A DNA stretch of 64,000 nt from Massilia cavernae (lineage in GTDB: Bacteria > Pseudomonadota > Gammaproteobacteria > Burkholderiales > Burkholderiaceae_D). Below are positions 38,490-49,847 of this stretch, in pieces (the first letter of the stretch is position 1; each line of letters opens with the position of its first letter). A program made the position numbers and the translations under genes. The DNA is taken from contig NZ_QYUP01000118.1 in NCBI RefSeq assembly GCF_003590855.1, positions 41,597-105,596 of the forward strand, given 5' to 3'. The notes beneath the pieces were generated by a model. It saw only the letters and a program-made list of their open reading frames with translations, was not told the origin of the DNA and searched no databases.

Positions 38490-38830
38490 TTACTCTTCCT
38501 TCTTGTCGGCGGCGGATCCTCCGCGCTCGCAGAAAGCGGCGCGATTCCTCCTGTGGTTTGACCTGCCGGGCAAACGGCGTGCCCGGAACTGTCAATACTT
38601 CGATTGTCGCCCTGCCATGTATCCAAAAGATTGCTGAGGGAATGGGTTTTGTATCCTCATGTATCAGTCAGTACGTTTAATACATAAAGATACAAACGTG
38701 TATCTAAAACGAAAGCATGTAGGGTGAGGTGCTTGCGTCTTGCCCACAAAACCAAACTGTGCCGATGACGTATAATTTTAGGTCGTGCGGCTATTGACAG
38801 CCCGCGTTTCCCGCCCATTGAAAGAACATC
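38490..38830. other. Gap between brnA and metH with operator-like repeats
   Basis: In this 341-base gap, minus-strand bases from about 38676 down to 38487 stay open for about 60 codons and overlap the brnA start. There is no ATG or GTG start, and the frame is not recognised. TATAAT at 38771-38776 is a likely -10 for metH. No cobalamin-riboswitch-like fold is seen in the 130 bases before metH. Confidence 0.5.
38650..38705. promoter_or_regulatory. TGTATC repeat array, probable operator
   Basis: TGTATC occurs at 38650-38655 and 38660-38665, exactly 10 bases apart. AGATACA-AACG-TGTATCT at 38688-38705 is a perfect 7-base inverted repeat containing the same hexamer in both orientations. Direct repeats one helical turn apart plus a palindrome suit a ribbon-helix-helix repressor such as the nearby BrnA. 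Confidence 0.6.
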
Positions 38831-42601
<3,771 letters not shown>

Positions 42602-42611
42602 AGGCGGCGCC

Positions 42612-43118
42612 ATGTACCCGGACATCCGCGGGGAAACGCCAGCCGACGCGCGCGCCATCCGCGCGCTGACCGAGGCGGCGTTCCGCGCCGCGCCCCACAC
42701 CAGCCACACCGAGCAGTTCATTGTCGACGCGCTGCGCCGCGCCGGCGTGTTGTCGCTGTCGCTGGTGGCCGACGAAGGCGGCGCCCTCGCCGGCCATGTG
42801 GCGGTGTCGCCGGTGACGGTCAGCGACGGCAGCGGCGGCTGGTACGGGCTGGGCCCGATTTCGGTGCTGCCCGCGCGCCAGGGCAAGGGCATCGGCAGCC
42901 TGCTGATGGACGCGGCGCTGGCAGAACTGCGCCGCATGGGCGCGGCCGGCTGCGTGGTGCTGGGCGACCCGGCGTATTACTCCCGTTTCGGTTTCGAGGC
43001 GTCCCCGCGGCTGGCCCTGCCCGGCGTGCCTGCCGAATATTTCCAGTCAGTGAAGTTCGGCGCCAGCTGCGCCCAAGGCGACGTCTGCTACCACGCAGCC
43101 TTCGACGCGCGCGCATAA
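42612..43118 (+). CDS. GNAT family N-acetyltransferase (YhbS-like)
   Basis: A 168-residue acetyltransferase. The acetyl-CoA loop is ARQGKGIGSLLMDAAL, preceded by the GLGPISVLP strand and followed by VVLGDPAYYSRFGFE, a block typical of the YhbS group. The acceptor substrate is unknown. It begins 10 bases after metH and is probably co-transcribed. It converges on the EAL-HDOD gene. Confidence 0.85.
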   Translation: MYPDIRGETPADARAIRALTEAAFRAAPHTSHTEQFIVDALRRAGVLSLSLVADEGGALAGHVAVSPVTVSDGSGGWYGLGPISVLPARQGKGIGSLLMDAALAELRRMGAAGCVVLGDPAYYSRFGFEASPRLALPGVPAEYFQSVKFGASCAQGDVCYHAAFDARA

Positions 43119-43133
43119 AGCCGTGGAGTGCGC

Positions 43134-44414
43134 TCAGATCGCGTAGCGCACGATGGTATCGCTCCATTCGAACGCCGCCACTTCCAGCTCGGCCAGTTCG
43201 TCGGCGGACATGGCCAGTTCGTGCAAGGCCGGCGCCAGCCTGGCCTCGGCTTCGTCCATCAGCTCGATGTTCTCGGCCAGGCTCAGCAACTCACCGAAGA
43301 AGCCGGTGCGCTTGAGCAGCGCGCCCGCGACCTCGTCGCTGACCGGGATCTGCTGCACGATCTCTTCCATCGGCATGCCGAACAAGGCGTCCATCAAGGA
43401 CATGATGCCGACCGTGAAGGCGATTTCCGGCACGTTGCGCTGGCCCGGGCGCAGGCGCTGGGCCAGCAGTTCGAGCAGGCGGCCGCGGGTGGTCGCCAGC
43501 GCCAGCAGCGGCGGCATGCCCTGGCGGCGCATGGCGGGCTCGGCGTACAGCATGATCTGCAGCCAGCGCTGCAGCTGGCGGCGCCCGAGGATGGTGACCG
43601 CCTGGCTGACCGAATCGATGCGGTGGCGGATGCCGACCGCCGGCGTGTTCACCAGCCGCAGCAGGTTCAGCGCCAGCGTCACTTCCTTTTTGACGGCACG
43701 TTCGATGGCGATGTTGTCGGCATCGGACACCACCAGCTGCATCAGCGCCAGCACGGCCACCTGGGCCGGCGACAGCTTGCGCCCGCCAATCACCGACGGC
43801 CGCGCAAAATAATACCCCTGGAAGAAGTCGAAGCCGAGGCCAAGGCAGGCATCGAATTCCGCGTGCGTTTCAACCTTTTCGGCCACCAGTTTTTTGCCGG
43901 CGGCCTTGAAGCGCGGCGCCAGCGCCGCCAGCGCGGCCGGTGCACTGTCGCGCAAACTGAACTTGACGTACTCGGTCATCGGCAGCAGCTGCTGCACATC
44001 GGCGGTCTCCGACACCACGTCGCTGAGCGCGAAGCGGAAGCCGTGGCTGGCCAGGGCGGCGATGCGGCCGGCCAGTTCCGGCGTCGCCTTCACCGACGCG
44101 GCAATTTCGAGCACCAGATTCTCGCGCGGCAGGAACACGAAGATGTCGCTGTCCAGGACGGCGGCATCGACGTTGAGGAAGCCCTTGCCGTCGCCGATGA
44201 CCTTGTCGATGCCCAGCTGGGCCGCATGGGCGATGACGGCCGCGGTGGCGGACAGTTCGGTGTCGATCGCGGCCGGCCCCAGCGGCGCGCTGCGGAACAG
44301 CAGCTCGTAGCCGTGCAGCACCTGGTCACGGTCGAGGATCGGCTGGCGCCCAAGGTAGAAGTCGCGCACGCGCAGTTGAAAGGCGGCGTTGTCCGAACTT
44401 GCTGTATCGATCAT
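43134..44414 (-). CDS. EAL-HDOD domain signalling protein, EAL catalytically degenerate
   Basis: A 426-residue YuxH-type protein. Residues 17-210 form an EAL-like domain in which the EAL signature reads ELL (LHGYELLFR). A KLVAEKVETHAEF block remains but most metal ligands appear lost, so c-di-GMP hydrolysis is unlikely. Residues about 215-400 form an HDOD domain (ALNLLRLVNTPAVGIRHRIDSVSQAVTILGRRQL). Such proteins are thought to signal in motility or stress networks. Confidence 0.88.
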   Translation of the reverse strand: MIDTASSDNAAFQLRVRDFYLGRQPILDRDQVLHGYELLFRSAPLGPAAIDTELSATAAVIAHAAQLGIDKVIGDGKGFLNVDAAVLDSDIFVFLPRENLVLEIAASVKATPELAGRIAALASHGFRFALSDVVSETADVQQLLPMTEYVKFSLRDSAPAALAALAPRFKAAGKKLVAEKVETHAEFDACLGLGFDFFQGYYFARPSVIGGRKLSPAQVAVLALMQLVVSDADNIAIERAVKKEVTLALNLLRLVNTPAVGIRHRIDSVSQAVTILGRRQLQRWLQIMLYAEPAMRRQGMPPLLALATTRGRLLELLAQRLRPGQRNVPEIAFTVGIMSLMDALFGMPMEEIVQQIPVSDEVAGALLKRTGFFGELLSLAENIELMDEAEARLAPALHELAMSADELAELEVAAFEWSDTIVRYAI

Positions 44415-44488
44415 GTTGCGGCCCGTTCTTGACGGAAATAATGACGATACTTTAACCCATTATTTATTTTTTCAGTGGCTTTTTGTCA

Positions 44489-45280
44489 TTACCCGGAAGC
44501 GTGGAACGGCTCCTCGCCAAGGGGAAGTCCGTCGACGAACACCTTCATTTCACCGGGCTGGAATGCGGTCCAGCTTTCGTTGGTGGTCAGCGGCGCGGTG
44601 ACGATGACAGCGACGCGGTCGTTCGGCGTCGTTACCTGGGCAAAATCCACGCTGACGTCCTCGTCCGCCAGCCTGGCGGTCGGGAAAGGATACTGGCGCA
44701 CCACGTAATGCAGTGTCGTCGAGCAGTGCACGAACAGCGCGGTGCCGTCCGACAGCATCATGTTGAAGGTGCCGTGGGCGGCGATACCGTGCACCAGGCT
44801 GCCCAGCGCTTCGCGCAGCGCGCCGAGGGCCGGGGGCCGGTCGCCGAAGCGGGCGCGCAGTTCCTGCAGCAGGTAGCAGAAGGCCAGCTCGCTGTCGGTG
44901 TTGCCGACCGGCCGGAAGGCGCCGTCCAGCACCGGATGAAATTCCTTGAGGTCGCCGTTATGGGCGAACACCCAGTAGCGGCCCCACAATTCGCGCACGA
45001 AGGGATGGCAGTTTTCCAGCGCCACATGGCCTTGCGTGGCCTTGCGGATGTGGGCGATGACATTGGTCGACTTGATCGGGTAGCGCTTGATCAGTTCGGC
45101 AACGGGCGACGCGACCGCGGCCATGTGGTCGACGAAATGGCGCACGCCCCGGCCTTCGAAGAATGCGATGCCCCAACCGTCATGGTGGGTGTCGGTGTGG
45201 CCGCCGCGCATGGCGAAGCCGGTAAAGCTGAACACGATGTCCGTGGGGACGTTGCAATTCATTCCGAGAAGTTGGCACAT
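44489..45280 (-). CDS. Class II glutamine amidotransferase (YafJ-like)
   Basis: A 263-residue Ntn-type glutaminase domain. The nucleophile is Cys2 (MCQLLGMNCN), with HDGWGIAFFEG, RKATQGHVALENCHPF and FAHNGDL blocks following. No synthase domain is attached, so the acceptor is unknown. The YafJ/Gat-like group is common in proteobacteria. Confidence 0.88.
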   Translation of the reverse strand: MCQLLGMNCNVPTDIVFSFTGFAMRGGHTDTHHDGWGIAFFEGRGVRHFVDHMAAVASPVAELIKRYPIKSTNVIAHIRKATQGHVALENCHPFVRELWGRYWVFAHNGDLKEFHPVLDGAFRPVGNTDSELAFCYLLQELRARFGDRPPALGALREALGSLVHGIAAHGTFNMMLSDGTALFVHCSTTLHYVVRQYPFPTARLADEDVSVDFAQVTTPNDRVAVIVTAPLTTNESWTAFQPGEMKVFVDGLPLGEEPFHASG

Positions 45281-45388
45281 GGTGCAAGCTTACCATGCGG
45301 GCAGGCGCCCTTCGGCGGGAAAACGGGAAAATCTGGAAAGAGGTACGGGCGGGGGGAATTCAGGCGGGCGGCGCGGGTCGCCGGGTGC

Positions 45389-45417
45389 GCGGGACGGGGC
45401 GGCTGCCCCGGTCCCGC
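45389..45417 (-). terminator. GC-rich hairpin after the DUF3567 gene
   Basis: GCGGGACGGGGC (45389-45400) pairs with GCCCCGGTCCCGC (45405-45417), a 12-pair stem with one bulge, 15 bases beyond the stop codon. It has no T tract, so it may be a processing or stabilising hairpin. Confidence 0.45.
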
Positions 45418-45431
45418 ATCCGGCAGGGGTA

Positions 45432-45689
45432 TTAGTGCAGGAGCACGGGGTTGCTCATCAGAGAATCGTAGGAACCCAGGAAGTCGTCGATCTCCTCCAT
45501 GGTTGGTTCGCTGGCGATCAGGGTGTTGACGTCGCGCCTGAACGACTGCGCCAGCTTGCCGCCGATAAAGGCTTCGCGCCGGCCGGACTTGTCGACGATC
45601 TCATAACCGCCGAAGCGCAAGGCTTCGAGGTTGTGGTCAACGCCGAACTCGACGACGCTGTACTGCTCGCTGTTGTAGATCATATTCAT
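45432..45689 (-). CDS. DUF3567 family protein (BTH_I0359-type)
   Basis: An 85-residue acidic cytoplasmic protein found across Burkholderiales: MNMIYNSEQYSVVEFG, then GGYEIVDKSGRREAFIGGKLAQSFRRDV, then PTMEEIDDFLGSYDSLM. No function is known. Strong conservation within one order makes it a useful lineage marker. It is monocistronic. Confidence 0.88.
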   Translation of the reverse strand: MNMIYNSEQYSVVEFGVDHNLEALRFGGYEIVDKSGRREAFIGGKLAQSFRRDVNTLIASEPTMEEIDDFLGSYDSLMSNPVLLH

Positions 45690-45797
45690 GGTGACTCCTT
45701 CACTCGATCAGACGGTTTTGCAGATCGGAAACCGCCAGTTTCAGACGGCTGACTTTCCACTCCGTGCAATGTGGAGGTGGGGCTCCCGGAACCGATT

Positions 45798-46163
45798 TCA
45801 AGTGCGCAGATCCGGGGTCAGTTCCAACAGCTGATCGTATGGCGGTTGCTGCAGCCACGATCGCAACTGATCAAGGTGCTCTGTATTGGCAAGCCCGATG
45901 TAAAGACGGGCGGGCCGGCCGCGCAGGACACGATTCAATGTTACACGCAAAACCAGATTGCCGCTGCAGCATATGCACCCCGGGGCGATGCGGGCGACCG
46001 CCAGGCTGTCGGAGGGAGTGAGGATGGAGCGGGGATCGGGCAAGCCCTCGAGGATGGCGGCACTGCGTCCGGGGGCGCCTTCGAGGGCGGCGGCAATGCC
46101 GGCCTCGCGCGCGTCGGCCGCGGGGCCGGTGACCAGCGTGGCAGGCAGCTTGGGGAGGGTCAT
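45798..46163 (-). CDS. Short CobW-like protein with a CxCC motif
   Basis: A 121-residue protein that resembles the start of a CobW/HypB-type G3E GTPase: LVTGPAADARE sits where the P-loop should be but lacks the GKT, and GCICCSGNLVLRVTLNRVLR (CICC at 63-66) matches the CobW metal-binding block. The domain then stops after LYIGLANTEHLDQL. It overlaps the response-regulator stop as ATGA. GTPase activity is doubtful; metal binding or a structural role is possible. Confidence 0.65.
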   Translation of the reverse strand: MTLPKLPATLVTGPAADAREAGIAAALEGAPGRSAAILEGLPDPRSILTPSDSLAVARIAPGCICCSGNLVLRVTLNRVLRGRPARLYIGLANTEHLDQLRSWLQQPPYDQLLELTPDLRT

Positions 46164-46879
46164 CCCCCTTTTTTGGCCAGCTTGCCCGGCTCGACACCGA
46201 GCTGCTTGAGCTTGCGGTACAGGTGGGTGCGCTCGAGGCCCGTTTTTTCGGCCACGCGCGTCATGCTGCCGCCTTCGCGTCCGAGGTGGTGTTCGAAGTA
46301 CATGCGCTCGAACGCGTCGCGCGCCTCGCGCAGCGGCAGGTCGAACGACAGGGTGTAGCCGTGGCCTTCGCCATTCGGCACGCCGCCCATGCGCGACGGG
46401 ATGCCGGCCGGCTGCGGCTGTGCGGCGAACATGGCGCTGGCGCCGATCGCGGTTTCCTCGACCTGGGCCGCCATCATCGGGCGCGGCATGATGGCCGGGG
46501 CGCGCACGCTTTCCTGCGCGCGCGACAGGCCCTGCTGCACCGCTTTCAGCAGCTTCTGCAGGGCGATCGGCTTTTCCAGGAAATTCAGGGCGCCGATGCG
46601 GGTGGCCTCGACGGCGGTGTCGATGGTCGCGTGACCCGACATCATAATCACCGGCATCGTCAGCAGGCCGTCGCGCTGCCACTCCTTGAGCAGGGTGACG
46701 CCGTCGGTGTCGGGCATCCAGATATCGAGCAGCACCAGGTCCGGCGCGCCCACCGCGCGCGCGTCGCGTGCCTGCTGCGCGTTCTCGGCCAGCTGGATCG
46801 CGTGGCCTTCGTCGCCCAGGATTTCCGAGAGTAGCTCGCGGATGCCCATTTCATCATCAACTACGAGTATGTTTGCCAT
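46160..46879 (-). CDS. NtrX-like response regulator lacking the AAA+ domain
   Basis: A 239-residue regulator. Residues 1-115 are a receiver domain (acid pocket D9/D10, phosphoacceptor D52, K103). A low-complexity linker (115-170) follows, and a Fis-type helix-turn-helix occupies about 180-235 (GGSMTRVAEKTGLERTHLYRKL). The central sigma-54 activator domain of classical NtrX is absent, so it cannot activate sigma-54 in the usual way. It lies 93 bases after its presumed partner, the NtrY-like kinase. Confidence 0.85.
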   Translation of the reverse strand: MANILVVDDEMGIRELLSEILGDEGHAIQLAENAQQARDARAVGAPDLVLLDIWMPDTDGVTLLKEWQRDGLLTMPVIMMSGHATIDTAVEATRIGALNFLEKPIALQKLLKAVQQGLSRAQESVRAPAIMPRPMMAAQVEETAIGASAMFAAQPQPAGIPSRMGGVPNGEGHGYTLSFDLPLREARDAFERMYFEHHLGREGGSMTRVAEKTGLERTHLYRKLKQLGVEPGKLAKKGG

Positions 46880-46972
46880 CTATGTATGCCTTCCTGGTTT
46901 CGCCCCTGCTGGACAGCATGCGCGTCTTGCTGCCGAAGCCATGATTCTATTCTTGATTCGTGCCTTAGGCCA

Positions 46973-49237
46973 CTATGCCGCAGGTGCTAACTTTAACAGC
47001 AAAATCAGGACGGACGCGCCTGTTCCGTCGCTGCGGTTCTGGATGTCGATCCGGCCGCCATGCTCGTCGACGATTTTCTTCACCATCGGCAGGCCCAGGC
47101 CGGTGCCGCGCGCCTTCGACGTGACGTAAGGCTCGAACGCGCGCGACAGGATGCGCGGCGCGAATCCGGGCCCGTTGTCGACGATCGACAGGCGCACCGC
47201 GGTGCCGGCGGTGCCGTCGGCCGACCGGTAATGGACCGCCTCCGTGGTCAGGTCGATGCGCGGCGGCGGCGCATCCGGGCCGCGGTCGTTCATCGCATCC
47301 TGCGCGTTCTGCAGCAGGTTGTGGATCACCTGGCGCAGCTGGGTCGCGTCGCCCATCACCTCCGGCAAGCCCGGCGACAATGCTGCATGAATGATATCGC
47401 TTTCGTCGCCCGCCAGGTAGAGCTGCAGGATTTCTTCGATCAGCGCGTTCAGGTCCAGCACTTCCAGGTGGGCCGGCGGCGCCTTGGCGTAGTCGCGGAA
47501 GTCGTCCACCATGCGCTTCATGGCGTCGACCTGGTTGACGATGGTGGCGGTGCCGCGGTTGAGCAGCTCGGCTTGCTTCGGGTCGAGATGGTCTTCCAGC
47601 TTCATCTGCATGCGTTCGGCCGCCAGCTGGATCGGCGTCAGCGGGTTCTTGATCTCGTGCGCCAGCCGGCGCGCCACCTCGCCCCAGGCGATCGAGCGCT
47701 GGGCCGAGATCACGTCCGAGATATCGTCGAACACGACGATGAAGCCGGAGCCGGCGCCGACCGGCAGGCGCGAACCGCGCGCGAACAGGGTGATGTCGTG
47801 GTCTTCGGCGCTGCCCGGGCGGCGCGGAATCTCGATCTGCTGCTGCCAGTGGCTGCGCAGGCGCGTGCTGCCGGCTGCCGAACCGGCGCTTTGCGCCGAG
47901 AAGGAGCGCGTGATGGCGCCGGCGAATACTTCGAGGCCGGCGATCTCCGACAGCGCCGCGCCCAGGTGGCCGGCCACGTCATGCTGCAGGATGCGCTCGA
48001 CCGCCTCGTTCGAGTTCACCACGTGGAATTCTGCATCCAGCACCAGCACCCCGGCCGACATGTTGGCCAGCACCGATTCCAGGTGGGCCTTGGCGCTTTG
48101 CAGCGCCGAACGGTTGCGCTCGACGGCGCTGCGCGCCTCGAACAGCTGGCCGGTCATCATGTTGAACGACTGCGTCAGCGTGCCAAGTTCGTCCGAAGTG
48201 CCGACGATCGGGCGCGGCGACAGGTCGCCCTCGGCCACCGCGCGCGTGCCTTCGGCCAGCACCAGCAGCGGCTGCGCCAGCCGGCCCGCCATGATGAAGG
48301 CGCTGGCGATGGCGCCGAAGATCGCCAGCAGCAGGGTCAGGGTCAGGGTTTCGATGTACATCTTGCGCAGGCCGACCCGCGCCACGAAGCGCTCCTGGTA
48401 TTCGCTGTAGGCGCCGCGCAGCACTTCCGCGTTCGAAGCCAGGTTGACCGGCACCGCCTGCATCACCTGCAGGAAGCGCGGCTGGGCGCCGGGCGGTTCG
48501 GGAATCGCCAGCACCACCCGCAGGCGCAGGCCGGTGGCGGCGTCGTGGGCATTGGCGCCGCCCTCGCGGATGTCGCGCTCGATGCCGCCTTCGGCGCGCG
48601 AGTACCCGCCCGGCATCACCGCCTGCAGCAGCATCTGCGGGGTCGGGATGTCCGCTTCCAGACGACCCTTGAGCGCGCCAGCGGCGCTGGTGATCATCTT
48701 GCCGTCGCGGTCGACGATCATCGCGTTCTGGATCCCGTCCTGTTCCTCGGCGAGGCGGCGCAGGATCTGGCGCGACGTGAAGTTGTCCTGCCCCGCCACG
48801 GTGGCGGCGGTCACTTCGGCGGTGGCGCCAAGCTCGGAGAGGGCCTGGTCGAGCGCCGCCACGCCCAGGTTCACGCCCGACTGCAGCGCCGCCTCGATCT
48901 TCACGTTGAACCACGACTCGATCGAATGCGACACGAACTGGACCGAAATCATGAAGATGACCAGGCCGGGCAGGATGCCGATGGCGGCAAACAGCATCAC
49001 CAGCCGCGCCATCAGGCGCGAGCCGAACTTGCCGCTCTTGTAGCGCGCATACAGGCGCGCCAGCGCCACGATCGAGAACACCAGCAGGGTGGCGGCGACG
49101 GCCGCGTTCAGCCCGAGCAGCCACGAGTAGTAGCGGTCGATGAAGCTGGCATTGTCGGAAGCGCTGGCGAGCAGGAACAGCAGGATGCTGACGGCACCGG
49201 CGGCCACTACCAACGCATACCGCAAGCCCTGTTTCAC
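46973..49237 (-). CDS. NtrY-like sensor histidine kinase
   Basis: A 754-residue membrane kinase. It has three or four N-terminal helices (to about residue 110), a periplasmic region, another helix near 300-325, HAMP (LAEGTRAVAEGDLSPRP), a PAS domain (SVLANMSAGVLVLDAEFHV), a HisKA domain with H527 in RLAHEIKNPLTP, and an ATPase domain with N and G boxes (NLLQNAQDAM, DNGPGF, GTGLGLPMV). NtrY kinases sense redox or nitrogen state. Here it follows DUF4390 directly and pairs with the short regulator. Confidence 0.92.
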   Translation of the reverse strand: MKQGLRYALVVAAGAVSILLFLLASASDNASFIDRYYSWLLGLNAAVAATLLVFSIVALARLYARYKSGKFGSRLMARLVMLFAAIGILPGLVIFMISVQFVSHSIESWFNVKIEAALQSGVNLGVAALDQALSELGATAEVTAATVAGQDNFTSRQILRRLAEEQDGIQNAMIVDRDGKMITSAAGALKGRLEADIPTPQMLLQAVMPGGYSRAEGGIERDIREGGANAHDAATGLRLRVVLAIPEPPGAQPRFLQVMQAVPVNLASNAEVLRGAYSEYQERFVARVGLRKMYIETLTLTLLLAIFGAIASAFIMAGRLAQPLLVLAEGTRAVAEGDLSPRPIVGTSDELGTLTQSFNMMTGQLFEARSAVERNRSALQSAKAHLESVLANMSAGVLVLDAEFHVVNSNEAVERILQHDVAGHLGAALSEIAGLEVFAGAITRSFSAQSAGSAAGSTRLRSHWQQQIEIPRRPGSAEDHDITLFARGSRLPVGAGSGFIVVFDDISDVISAQRSIAWGEVARRLAHEIKNPLTPIQLAAERMQMKLEDHLDPKQAELLNRGTATIVNQVDAMKRMVDDFRDYAKAPPAHLEVLDLNALIEEILQLYLAGDESDIIHAALSPGLPEVMGDATQLRQVIHNLLQNAQDAMNDRGPDAPPPRIDLTTEAVHYRSADGTAGTAVRLSIVDNGPGFAPRILSRAFEPYVTSKARGTGLGLPMVKKIVDEHGGRIDIQNRSDGTGASVLILLLKLAPAA

Positions 49238-49801
49238 TTACTCGGCCTTGTAGGTGAAGGTCTTGGTGTCTGAGGACAGGCGCCAGCCGGAATTGCTGAA
49301 GGCGTTGACCTGGATCGGTTTCGACAGGTAGTCGCGGTTCATCCCCATGCGCAGGCGGACGTCATAGGTTTCACCCTGCTTGAGCGCGCCGCGCGGCGCG
49401 ATCACCCAGCGGCTGGGGCGGCGGATCAGGAACAGCGCGTCTTCCAGGGTAGGGAAGGTTTGCTGCACGCTGCCGAGGATCAGCACGATGTACTGGCGGG
49501 TCAATACGTTGTAGTTGATGCGGATGGTCTGCCTGGCCGAGGCGGCCTTTTCGTCGCGCCAGTACCAGCGCGGCCGCGTCAGCTGCACCTCGGTGGTGAA
49601 GTACAGATGCACGCCGTGGTGGATGGCGTCTTCGAGGCCGGGATTGAGGTCGAAGGCATAGGCCGCATCGAGCTTGTAACCGTCCTCGCTGGCCTCGATG
49701 CGGGCACGGGTGACGTCCACGCCATCGGCCGCATGCGCCTGGACGCAAGCAAGCGCCAGCAGCAGCTGGCAGACCAGGAGTCGAAGAAATCGTAGTGTCA
49801 C
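49238..49801 (-). CDS. DUF4390 secreted protein
   Basis: A 187-residue exported protein with a signal peptide ending QAHAADG. The mature part has the DUF4390 pattern (ARIEASEDGYKLDAAYAFDLNPGLEDAIHHGV, then LTRPRWYWRDE). Its stop abuts the kinase start with no gap. The order rsmB-DUF4390-NtrY is characteristic of betaproteobacteria. It could be a periplasmic input for the kinase, but that is inference from position. Confidence 0.87.
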   Translation of the reverse strand: MTLRFLRLLVCQLLLALACVQAHAADGVDVTRARIEASEDGYKLDAAYAFDLNPGLEDAIHHGVHLYFTTEVQLTRPRWYWRDEKAASARQTIRINYNVLTRQYIVLILGSVQQTFPTLEDALFLIRRPSRWVIAPRGALKQGETYDVRLRMGMNRDYLSKPIQVNAFSNSGWRLSSDTKTFTYKAE

Positions 49802-49847
49802 AAGTGGGCCAGAGCCTTACATATCATTTGAATTGCCGGAGGATCGG

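Noticed and set aside
38718..38750. TGTAGGGTG segment resembling the terminator stem at 13991
   Set aside because: Only the first nine bases match and the downstream arm does not pair well, so a shared repeat family is not supported.
38700..38830. A cobalamin riboswitch before metH
   Set aside because: The 130 bases lack the conserved B12-box and are too short for a full aptamer together with the promoter.
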